Shown: positions 8,982 to 16,759 of the stretch, in pieces
How positions within the stretch are numbered: the first letter of the stretch is position 1
How the letters are laid out: the number at the start of each line of letters is the position of its first letter
NCBI GenBank assembly: GCA_025057015.1
Contig: JANWYG010000022.1
Span: 62,001-126,000, forward strand
Length of the DNA stretch: 64,000 nt
Source of the DNA: Blastocatellia bacterium
GTDB lineage: Bacteria; Acidobacteriota; Blastocatellia; Chloracidobacteriales; JADJPF01
Reading direction: 5' to 3'
Program-made: the position numbers and the translations under genes
The notes under the pieces: generated by a model
What the model was told of the DNA's origin: nothing
What the model saw: only the letters and a program-made list of their open reading frames with translations
Databases searched by the model: none

Positions 8982-9569
8982 TCAGCTTTGGGATTTTCTT
9001 ATCACCTCACCAGAAAGTAACATCCAGAAAGTCTCAGTAAGCTCATCAGGAGTTAAACCGCTTGAATGCTCGACTACCCAATTGAGAGCTCCCAAAACCA
9101 TTTGTTTAATCAGCTTTAGGTCTATATTCTTGCTCAAGCAGCCGGCTGAGACAGCTTCATAGAGTAGACTGTCCCAGAGAGCTTCGTAGCGAGTACGCAG
9201 CCTTTCTATTCTGCCACTAGCTGCTTCGCCTAACGATCGCCAGCCATAAAGCAGAATGTAAATAGAGTCGTCGCCTGATAGCAGGAGTTCTAAGTGTGCT
9301 TTGACCGCTAGCTTCAATCGCTCTGCCGGATCGTTAGCTTTACCGACTGCTTGCCGCAAAACGGAAGTGGCTCGCTCTAAAGCATCGTCCATCAGCTTGA
9401 CTAGAATTGCTTCCTTTGTTGGATATCTGTAATGCAGGCTGCCCGGCAAAATCTTCGCAGCAGCAGCTATTTCCCTCACCGTAGTCAGAGCAAAGCCTTT
9501 CTCGCGGAATAGCTTAGCTGCTGCCTTCAGCAGCCTTTCTGAGCGTTCCTTGGCAAGTTTCTTGGTCAT
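8982..9569 (-). CDS. TetR/AcrR family transcriptional regulator
   Basis: 195 residues. The N-terminal helix-turn-helix (about residues 8-55) fits the TetR pattern: AAAKLFREKGFALTTVREIA followed by AKILPGSLHYRYPTKEAIL. The C-terminal ligand and dimer domain is divergent, as usual. It is the first gene of a two-gene unit with the diiron protein, so autoregulation plus control of that enzyme is the simplest reading. The upstream 146 bp region (9570-9715) contains the 9-bp sequence AGGAGTCTT twice, near 9621 and 9656; whether either is an operator is unknown. Confidence 0.88.
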   Translation of the reverse strand: MTKKLAKERSERLLKAAAKLFREKGFALTTVREIAAAAKILPGSLHYRYPTKEAILVKLMDDALERATSVLRQAVGKANDPAERLKLAVKAHLELLLSGDDSIYILLYGWRSLGEAASGRIERLRTRYEALWDSLLYEAVSAGCLSKNIDLKLIKQMVLGALNWVVEHSSGLTPDELTETFWMLLSGEVIRKSQS

Positions 9570-9715
9570 ATGACCAAGATAGCAGATGCCGTCTAGACAT
9601 GCAAGTAGGTTTTGGGGATGTCAGGAGTCTTTGCTCTCGACTTGAGATTGGCTTTAGGAGTCTTAAGTGTAGCCAAGAGATTTTGCGGAGGAGACTCTCG
9701 ACAAGGGGCTTAGTG

Positions 9716-10264
9716 TTATAGTTCTCCTCTCAGTCTTTTGGCGCTTTTCTGGATGCGGAATAGTATGGAGCGTAGCTGGTCTACGCTGTCTTTAAGCTCG
9801 TTTAAGAAGACTAGATCCGGAGGCTGCCCACTGGCCAACTCGGAGATGACTATTTGTAACAACATAGAGGTGTCTGAAGATATTTTAAGAAGGGTTTCGT
9901 AATAGTCGTCGGGGCGGCTATGCCTACCGAGGAGAGGGTCGGTATATTCTTCTGTAGTCTCTGCTTGTTCTTCGGAATATAGCCATTTCTGCTGCCAGCC
10001 ACTGCCTAGGAATTCGAGGATCAAGCGAGGAATTCGATCATTACCTATGAGAGTATCTTTGACAATAGCAGGCGAGCTGAAGCTACCATCAGGCAGCTTC
10101 AGCTCAAGCAGCTCTCCGACGGCCACTTCGTGATTAAGAAACACTCGTGCACCGTTACTTGTAACAAAGTCAGTGACGGTATGTTCGGTGCGATAAGTGT
10201 TTCCTTCTTGGTCTATGAACTCTAATACGACGTCTACCATCATAGGAATCTTGTCTTTCGGCAT
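9716..10264 (-). CDS. PilZ-like domain protein
   Basis: 182 residues. The first half (about 8-95) reads as a PilZ-type beta barrel: a strand pair, then VTDFVTSNGARVFLNHEV, a VGELLELKLPDG turn and a closing LILEFL. The RxxxR arginines that bind cyclic di-GMP in classical PilZ domains are not evident, so ligand binding is uncertain. The C-terminal half is helical and charged, with no motif recognised. Nearby genes give no functional clue. The alternative is an unrelated beta-barrel domain. Confidence 0.55.
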   Translation of the reverse strand: MPKDKIPMMVDVVLEFIDQEGNTYRTEHTVTDFVTSNGARVFLNHEVAVGELLELKLPDGSFSSPAIVKDTLIGNDRIPRLILEFLGSGWQQKWLYSEEQAETTEEYTDPLLGRHSRPDDYYETLLKISSDTSMLLQIVISELASGQPPDLVFLNELKDSVDQLRSILFRIQKSAKRLRGEL

Positions 10265-10319
10265 AGCTTCCCTTTCCGGCTGGGTTATACCAAGATTTTA
10301 CTTGGAAGGGACAGTGTAG

Positions 10320-10919
10320 TCAAAAAGCAGGTTTTCCCCACTTGCCGGTATATACGAAGCTAGATATCTCTTTACGGGTACGGGCAGTAAGCTCGCGTTG
10401 ACGCAAGTGTTCGGGCAGTCCCTCTACAGAACCGAGATAGCCGATAGCTATAGCAGCTACTGGCTCGTGGGTATCTGGTATCTCGAACATCGTTCGAGCT
10501 TTATCGATGTAAAAGCCTCCCATTTGATGGACGCAAAGGCCTAAGCTTGTAGCTTGTACTAGCATACATCCTACGGCAAGGCCTACGTCGTGGAAAGCAT
10601 GTCGGTTTATGGCACCGTTACTTCTGTGCAGCTTTGCTACAGATAACATCAGCACAGGTGCACGAGACGCCCATTCGACGTTGGCTGGCACTAGGCACTC
10701 TAGCATTCGAGCGTAACTTTCGGCATCATCCTTAGTTGCTATGAGAAAATACCAGGGTTGCTCATTAGCGCTGGAGGGTGCCCAGCGCGCAGCTTCAAAC
10801 AGGCTCAGCAATTTCTCCTTTTCTACTGGCCTGTCAGAGTATGCCACCGTGCTCCAACGCCGTCTGAGAACATCTTCTATAGGGTACTTGTTGTTGGCTA
10901 GCTTTACCGTGTTTTCCAT
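10320..10919 (-). CDS. Nitroreductase family flavoprotein
   Basis: A 199-residue FMN-dependent NAD(P)H oxidoreductase of the nitroreductase superfamily. The FMN-phosphate region RRRWSTVAYSDRPV, the AARWAPSSANEQPWYFLIA segment and the C-terminal AIAIGYLG are characteristic. The physiological substrate is not predictable. ATG 10919 was chosen over the longer frame (start 11009) because GGAG lies a few bases upstream and the family begins with the RRS-like segment soon after the start; the longer form would almost abut the divergent metallopeptidase gene. The region between the two divergent genes must hold both promoters. Confidence 0.87.
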   Translation of the reverse strand: MENTVKLANNKYPIEDVLRRRWSTVAYSDRPVEKEKLLSLFEAARWAPSSANEQPWYFLIATKDDAESYARMLECLVPANVEWASRAPVLMLSVAKLHRSNGAINRHAFHDVGLAVGCMLVQATSLGLCVHQMGGFYIDKARTMFEIPDTHEPVAAIAIGYLGSVEGLPEHLRQRELTARTRKEISSFVYTGKWGKPAF

Positions 10920-11014
10920 AATAGCTCCATAAAGAGTTCTAGAATAAAATAGAATCTCACGTCCGGTAAGCATGCTCAACTTTATCGAGCTGAGAACTAC
11001 CAGGGGCAACTGTT

Positions 11015-13618
11015 ATGAAGCTTTGGAAGATGCTCATACTGTTACTAGCATTGCCGGGAGGACTTATGGCTGAGGAGTGGTTTGTTGCAGCAAGTAGCAA
11101 GTTAGAGAGCTTGCTAGTAGAGAAATATGGCGAAGCTGAGCGTGCCCGCATAAAGCGTGGCCTTGCGCAAGTGTCTGCCTATTGGAGACCAGAAGATGGT
11201 GACCGGGCAGAGTTTGAGCGGTTTGTTATGGCGAATTTTTTTCCTAAAGGGCAGAAATTGGACGCGGCTTTCGAGCGTTTCCAACGTAATATGGAGATGC
11301 TCGACGGTCACATGCAGGAGATAAGGCGCGAGTTGCGCTCGCAAGCCGACCTTGACTTGGGTGAGATGCTGCCGTTTGATGAAATCTTCGCAGCTTATGA
11401 ACCGGCGGCTTACGTGCAGGAAGATTTCTTCAAGAACAAGCTGGCGTTTATCGTGTTGCTTAACTTTCCGCTAGCCGAGCTAGAGGAAAAAAACAAAGCA
11501 GCCGGCAAATGGACAAGGAGAGAATGGGCGGAAGTGAGGCTTGCAGAGCGTTTTTCTAGGCGGGTACCTGCTGAGGTATTGCAGGCCATAGCTAATGCCA
11601 GGTCTGCTGCTGAGCGCTACATAGCTGGCTATAACATCTGGGCGCATCATCTGGTAGATGAGGATGGCGATCGGCCTTTCCCACCAGGTTTGAGACTACT
11701 TTCACACTGGAATCTGAGAGATCAGATAAAAGCTGACTACAGCAACAGTAGCGGCCTTAAAAGGCAACGAATGATACAGAAGGTGATGCAGAGAATAGTC
11801 ACGCAGACCATCCCGCAGGTAGTAATAGACAACCCACAGGTAGATTGGAACCCATATACTAATGAGGTATGGCTGTCGAAAGTAAAGGACTACGAGGTAG
11901 CCCTAGGCCAGCTTGGTAAGGTAGAGGCTACTCCTGAGCCGGACACTCGGTATCAGATGTGGCTCGGTAACTTCAAGGCTGAACGTCAATTAGACAAGTA
12001 CTCTCCTAATGCTCCTACCTTGATAATTCGTCGCTTTGACGTAGAAAGGGAAATGAGCGAAGAGCGCGTAAAGGCGATGCTCGAACAGATAGTATCTTCC
12101 AAGCTTGTTCCGAAAGTAGCAGCGTTGATACAGAAACGGCTTGGTAGACCTCTTGAACCGTTCGATATTTGGTACAGCGGTTTTTTGCCGCGCAGCCGAT
12201 ACTCAGAAGAACAGCTCGATGCGATCTGCCAGAAGCGTTATCCTAACGCAGAGGCCTATGCTCAGGACATGCCTAGGTTGCTACAGTTGCTTGGCTTTGA
12301 AGCGGATAAAGCAGCTTACTTAGCTAGCAAGATAGTCGTAGAGCCGGCCAGAGGCTCAGGGCACGCGCAGGGTGCAGCTATGCGTCAAGGTAAGGCTCAT
12401 CTGCGCACTCGGATAGAAAAAAGTGGTATGAACTATAAAGGCTACAATATAGCTGTACATGAAATGGGGCATAACGTAGAGCAAGTCTTCTCTGTGAGTG
12501 ACATTGACTACACGTTGCTGCAAGGCGTGCCTAACACTGCTTTTACCGAAGCCTTAGCGTTTGTCTTTCAGAACAGAGATTTAGAGCTGCTTGGCCTGGA
12601 GACCATACGGGACCAAGAGACGGAGGCGCTCAAAATACTCAACGACTTTTGGGCTACTTACGAGATAGCCGGTGTAGCTTTAGTAGATATGGTAGCGTGG
12701 CACTGGCTCTATAAAAATCCAAATGCCACAGCTACTGAGTTCAAAAATGCCGTCGTTGCCATCGCTCAGGATATCTGGAACAAGTATTATGCTCCGGTGC
12801 TTGGTGGCAGAGACGAGGTGCTACTTGCCATATATTCGCATATGATCAACGAAACTCTTTACTTACCAGACTATCCCATAGGTCATCTGATAGCTTTTCA
12901 GATAGAAGAGCATATGCGGCGTGCTGGCAAAGTGGGCAAAGAGTTTGAAAGGATAGTGCTTTTCGGTAGAGTCACTCCGGACTATTGGATGCAGAATGCT
13001 ACTGGTGCTCCGGTGAGTGTCGAGCCACTGCTGAAAGCTACCGAACAGTCGCTAGAATATTTTGCTAGGGAGAAAACTATGCAGGAAGTAGCAACGCTTG
13101 GTGGTGGATGCTTTTGGTGCTTGGAAGCTGTGTTTGATCAGCTTAAAGGAGTGTTTAGCGTGGAATCTGGTTACTGCGGTGGCAGTGTCAAGAATCCGAC
13201 TTATGAGCAAGTTTGTAGCGGTACTACTGGTCATGCTGAGGTGGTGCAAATAAAATTCGATCCGCAAGAAATATCCTTTCACCAAATACTACAGGTTTTC
13301 TTTAGCATACACGATCCAACCCAGCTTAATCGGCAGGGTGCAGACATAGGTACACAGTACCGGTCTGTGATCTTTTATCATAGTGAACAGCAGAGGCAAA
13401 CTGCCAAGCAGGTTATGGAAGAGCTGTCTGCTGCAGGAACGTGGGGCGGGAAAATAGTTACACAACTGGTTCCTGCAGATACCTTTTATAAGGCTGAGGA
13501 ATATCATCAGAAATACTTTTCCAGAAACCCTAACCAGGGCTATTGTATGTTTGTCATTTCTCCCAAGATAAAGAAGTTTAAACAAGAGTTTAGAAACTTG
13601 TTGAAACTGACAGACTAA
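11015..13618 (+). CDS. Secreted zinc metallopeptidase fused in frame to peptide methionine sulfoxide reductase A
   Basis: 867 residues. Residues 1-19 are a signal peptide ending in LMAEE. The large first part carries a gluzincin site: HEMGH at 482-486 and a downstream Glu512 in FTEALAF, resembling M3-like peptidases. From Met689 to the end is a full MsrA domain with the catalytic motif GGGCFWCLEA (Cys699) and the downstream GTQYRSVIFY and EYHQKYF segments, which reduces methionine-S-sulfoxide. No stop codon separates the two parts. AGGGAG lies 8 nt before the ATG at 13079, so a separate MsrA polypeptide could also be made from an internal start. The fused form would be exported, giving a periplasmic protease/repair enzyme (inference). 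Confidence 0.85.
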   Translation: MKLWKMLILLLALPGGLMAEEWFVAASSKLESLLVEKYGEAERARIKRGLAQVSAYWRPEDGDRAEFERFVMANFFPKGQKLDAAFERFQRNMEMLDGHMQEIRRELRSQADLDLGEMLPFDEIFAAYEPAAYVQEDFFKNKLAFIVLLNFPLAELEEKNKAAGKWTRREWAEVRLAERFSRRVPAEVLQAIANARSAAERYIAGYNIWAHHLVDEDGDRPFPPGLRLLSHWNLRDQIKADYSNSSGLKRQRMIQKVMQRIVTQTIPQVVIDNPQVDWNPYTNEVWLSKVKDYEVALGQLGKVEATPEPDTRYQMWLGNFKAERQLDKYSPNAPTLIIRRFDVEREMSEERVKAMLEQIVSSKLVPKVAALIQKRLGRPLEPFDIWYSGFLPRSRYSEEQLDAICQKRYPNAEAYAQDMPRLLQLLGFEADKAAYLASKIVVEPARGSGHAQGAAMRQGKAHLRTRIEKSGMNYKGYNIAVHEMGHNVEQVFSVSDIDYTLLQGVPNTAFTEALAFVFQNRDLELLGLETIRDQETEALKILNDFWATYEIAGVALVDMVAWHWLYKNPNATATEFKNAVVAIAQDIWNKYYAPVLGGRDEVLLAIYSHMINETLYLPDYPIGHLIAFQIEEHMRRAGKVGKEFERIVLFGRVTPDYWMQNATGAPVSVEPLLKATEQSLEYFAREKTMQEVATLGGGCFWCLEAVFDQLKGVFSVESGYCGGSVKNPTYEQVCSGTTGHAEVVQIKFDPQEISFHQILQVFFSIHDPTQLNRQGADIGTQYRSVIFYHSEQQRQTAKQVMEELSAAGTWGGKIVTQLVPADTFYKAEEYHQKYFSRNPNQGYCMFVISPKIKKFKQEFRNLLKLTD

Positions 13619-13751
13619 TGTTGCCAATATTCCTATTCGGAACATGTCCTCATCTTGAAGCGCCTGCAGGATAGGGCAGTTGCGGCGAAACAGCGCGTTA
13701 GACTTGCTGCTGTGATTGGGGCTTGGGATAGCCAGAGGGTTTGGGCAAGTG

Positions 13752-15302
13752 ATGACACAAAAAGTTTTAGAATGGTTTGCTACTACTGGGCAGTTAGGCT
13801 TGGTAGGTTTGGACCTTTGGCAAGAAGGCCCGAGCAGGTTTTTGCAGTTTTGGGAACCTTGGGCCGCTCTGTCTACGCTGGCCTTAGCTTTTTTAGCCTA
13901 TCGATGGCGTATGCAGATGATGGCTGTAAAGCAGCAATCCAGTTTGCAGCAACTGCAGCGACTGCACGATCAGCGTATAGAGAATCTCAAGTCCCTACTT
14001 GAAAGTGTTAGGATAATTAACTCACGTTTGAGCTTTGACGATCTTCTGCTCAAGATAGCTGCTGAAGGTGCGCGCCTTGTAGAGGCAGAGCCTGGCAGTA
14101 TAGGCATAGTTGAGGGTGAATACCTTGTGTTTAAGGCGCTTTGGTACAGAGGGATGCTGCAAGAAAAGAGCTTAGTCTTTCCTCTCGGTAAGGGTATAGC
14201 AGGTAAGGTTGCCCAAACTGGTAAGCCTTATATAGTTAATAATCCTGATGACGAACCTAGTTTACTTTTCCCAGAAGATGTGAAGTTATATGCGCCCCAT
14301 GGGTTCATGGATATACCTATAGTAGATCGAAATGGGAAAGTAGTAGGCGTACTAGATGTGCGCAGACCGGGCGGTAGGCTTCCTTTCGATGAGACTGATG
14401 TTCAGATACTTGAGCTTTTCGCTCACCAAGCTGCCGTAGCTATAGAGAACGGCTTGCTTTATAGCAAGCTAGAGCAGAGCAAGCGGGAGCTTGAAGAAAA
14501 GAATAAGCTAGTAGAGAAATCGCTGCGCGAGATAGAGTCGCTTTATAAGAACGAGCAGAAAGTTAACCGTATGCTGCAAGAGCTTAATCAGATGAAGACG
14601 AACTTTATGATAGTTACCTCGCATGAGCTGCGCACGCCGTTGAGTGTGCTAAAGAGCCATCTGGAGTTTCTTTCAGAGGGTTTGACGTTGTTCGCAGAAT
14701 CGCAAAGAGAGGCCATAGAAGGTTGTATAAGCGCAGTAGAACGGCTTGTGGAGAATGTTGAAAATATACAAACAATGTTAGAAATAAGTGGAGGTAAAAT
14801 CGAACTAGATAAATCAACTATAGATCTTTGTCAAATGATAAGAGATATAGTGATTGAAGTAGAGCCGTTTGCAAAGCAGAGAAAGCAAAAGCTAGTTGTA
14901 GATGTTCCGGGTAAGCTTGTCGTGAATGTGGATTCAACTAAGCTGCATAGTGCGCTAGTTAATATCTTACAGAATGCTATAAAGTTCTCTTATGATAAAG
15001 GTTCTATTTACATCTCTCTTACTGTCAAAGATGCTGAAGCGATAGTAGCTGTTAGGGACGAGGGAATAGGCATAGAGAACGGAGAGCTGGAGAAAATTTT
15101 CGAGAAATTCTACACCTGCCGCGATCCATCGAAGCATACTTCCGGTAAGTTTAAGTTTTCTGCCCGCGGATCTGGCTTAGGTCTAAGCATCGCTCGCAGC
15201 TATGTGGAAGCACACCAAGGAAAGGTGTATGCGGTATCTGAAGGCATGGGACGAGGAAGTACTTTCTACATCCATCTACCGCTGGGTAGTATGGACAATT
15301 GA
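13752..15302 (+). CDS. Membrane-anchored GAF-domain sensor histidine kinase
   Basis: About 516 residues from ATG 13752. There is one transmembrane segment near residues 32-50, a GAF domain (about 75-235), a coiled-coil linker rich in Glu/Lys, a HisKA domain with the phospho-acceptor His291 in VTSHELRTPLSV, and a HATPase domain (N box LVNILQNAIKFS, G1 VRDEGIGI, G2 GSGLGLSIA). It should autophosphorylate and pass phosphate to a response regulator, but none is adjacent. The start is uncertain: an in-frame TTG at 13716 is possible and no strong ribosome site distinguishes them. A short hairpin with a T run follows the stop. Confidence 0.88.
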   Translation: MTQKVLEWFATTGQLGLVGLDLWQEGPSRFLQFWEPWAALSTLALAFLAYRWRMQMMAVKQQSSLQQLQRLHDQRIENLKSLLESVRIINSRLSFDDLLLKIAAEGARLVEAEPGSIGIVEGEYLVFKALWYRGMLQEKSLVFPLGKGIAGKVAQTGKPYIVNNPDDEPSLLFPEDVKLYAPHGFMDIPIVDRNGKVVGVLDVRRPGGRLPFDETDVQILELFAHQAAVAIENGLLYSKLEQSKRELEEKNKLVEKSLREIESLYKNEQKVNRMLQELNQMKTNFMIVTSHELRTPLSVLKSHLEFLSEGLTLFAESQREAIEGCISAVERLVENVENIQTMLEISGGKIELDKSTIDLCQMIRDIVIEVEPFAKQRKQKLVVDVPGKLVVNVDSTKLHSALVNILQNAIKFSYDKGSIYISLTVKDAEAIVAVRDEGIGIENGELEKIFEKFYTCRDPSKHTSGKFKFSARGSGLGLSIARSYVEAHQGKVYAVSEGMGRGSTFYIHLPLGSMDN

Positions 15303-15306
15303 CTGG

Positions 15307-15326
15307 CCTTCTGAGAAGGGTTTTTT
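15307..15326 (+). terminator. Intrinsic terminator after the histidine kinase gene
   Basis: CCTTC and GAAGG form a 5-bp stem around TGA, followed by one G and six T. It starts 5 bp after the kinase stop codon. The stem is short, but the position and T run fit a Rho-independent terminator. Confidence 0.6.
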
Positions 15327-15343
15327 CTGGTTTGTCTTCAATC

Positions 15344-15349
15344 TATACT
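15344..15349 (+). promoter_or_regulatory. -10-like TATACT close to a start codon (possible leaderless mRNA)
   Basis: TATACT ends only 7 bases before the ATG at 15357 and no ribosome binding site is present, which suggests transcription begins at or just before the start codon. No good -35 match sits 17 bases upstream, only a T run. Confidence 0.35.
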
Positions 15350-15356
15350 AACCAAT

Positions 15357-16700
15357 ATGTACAGCGAGCAGTTCGAGACGATATATCCCATAGCCAGCCT
15401 TAAACGCAGTAAGCCTGGTGTCGAGATTACAGCTGTTGACACTGGCGGGCTCGGCGAGGATTTGGGGTTAGAAGTAGGTGACCGAATTCTCAGAATCAAC
15501 GGGCGTAAGCTGCGCGATTATCTTGACTTCCAATTCTATGCTGGTTCAGAGGAGAGACTGACCCTCGAGGTGGCGAAAAGAAATGGTGAGCTCTGGCAGT
15601 TGGAGGTAGAAGTAGGAGAGGCAGAGATCTGGGGACTGGATTTCGAGACTTTTACGCCGCGCCAATGCGTCAACAAGTGCATCTTCTGCTTCTGTGAGCA
15701 AAATCCACCTGATGCACGGCCGTCTCTGTTTTTCAAGGATGAAGATATAAGGCTGTCTTTTTTGCATGGTAACTATACAACTCTGACCAGCATAAGCCGC
15801 GAGGAGCTCAATCGCATAATAGAGCAGCGGCTCTCGCCGCAGTATGTCTCCGTGCATGCTACCGACCTTGAGATGCGTAAGTTCTTGCTAGGCCGTGACC
15901 GCATAGATGATGTGCTGGATAAGATGCGCTTTTTAATAGATCATGGCATAGAACTGCACGCTCAAGTGGTGCTTTGCCCCAAGATAAATGATGGGGTGCA
16001 TCTGGAAAAGACCGTACATGACTTGGCAAAGCTCTATCCTGGAGTCAAGTCTACCGCGATAGTCCCGCTGGGAATAACCAAGTTTCATCGCAATCGACAT
16101 ATACTTACTGCACCAACAGATGAATGGTGCGCTGAGGTTATTGATCAAGTGACGCCTTGGCAGCGCAGGTTTCGTCGTGAGTTAGGGACTAGGTTTGCTT
16201 ATCTTGGAGATGAGTTTTATCTAAGGGCAGGCAGGCCTATACCGGGCAAGGCACATTACGAGCAGTCTCCGCAGATAGAAGATGGTGTAGGGATGGTTCG
16301 CAGATTCTTGTTGGACTTCGAGAGAATGAAAAAGAGCCGCAAGCTGAGGCCAGTAACGCGGAGATTGCACGGTACAGTAGCAACAGGCACTCTCTTCTAT
16401 CCTATACTCAAACCGTTGATAGAAGAGTTCAATGCTCGGTATGGTACACAGCTTAAACTGATCAGGGTTGTGAACCGCTATTTTGGTGAAGAGATTTCCG
16501 TAGCAGGGTTGCTTTCAGGGCGCGACTTCATACAGGCAAGAGCTGACATAGAAGGCGATTTCCTGATAGTACCGCCCGAGACGGTAACCAGTGAAAAGGA
16601 GTGGTTTTTGGACAGCATGACTCTCGAGCAGCTGCGTGTGGAGCTACGTCGCCCGGTCTATAAAGAAGGTTGGAAGTCTATTATATCGCTTATGCAATGA
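15357..16700 (+). CDS. DUF512 family PDZ/radical-SAM iron-sulfur protein
   Basis: 447 residues. An N-terminal PDZ-like domain (about 10-85, with AVDTGGLGEDLGLEVGDRIL) is followed by a radical-SAM type cysteine motif at Cys104, Cys108 and Cys111 (CVNKCIFCFCEQNP) and the conserved IRLSFLHGNYTTLT stretch. The C-terminal part is the DUF512 region (VVNRYFGEEISVAGLLSGRD). This family is widespread, its reaction is not established, and its members are annotated as putative FeS oxidoreductases. The gene stands alone between two hairpin/promoter-like regions and lacks a clear ribosome binding site. Confidence 0.88.
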   Translation: MYSEQFETIYPIASLKRSKPGVEITAVDTGGLGEDLGLEVGDRILRINGRKLRDYLDFQFYAGSEERLTLEVAKRNGELWQLEVEVGEAEIWGLDFETFTPRQCVNKCIFCFCEQNPPDARPSLFFKDEDIRLSFLHGNYTTLTSISREELNRIIEQRLSPQYVSVHATDLEMRKFLLGRDRIDDVLDKMRFLIDHGIELHAQVVLCPKINDGVHLEKTVHDLAKLYPGVKSTAIVPLGITKFHRNRHILTAPTDEWCAEVIDQVTPWQRRFRRELGTRFAYLGDEFYLRAGRPIPGKAHYEQSPQIEDGVGMVRRFLLDFERMKKSRKLRPVTRRLHGTVATGTLFYPILKPLIEEFNARYGTQLKLIRVVNRYFGEEISVAGLLSGRDFIQARADIEGDFLIVPPETVTSEKEWFLDSMTLEQLRVELRRPVYKEGWKSIISLMQ

Positions 16701-16759
16701 TGATCGCTCTACGCCTTATTTAGGAACAGGATTCAAGATCGAAACTCGGCTCACATACG

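Noticed and set aside
13655-14002. 115-codon frame overlapping the start of the histidine kinase gene
   Set aside because: It lies in another frame over the kinase N-terminus, has low-complexity composition and no ribosome site. The kinase frame carries the conserved domains.
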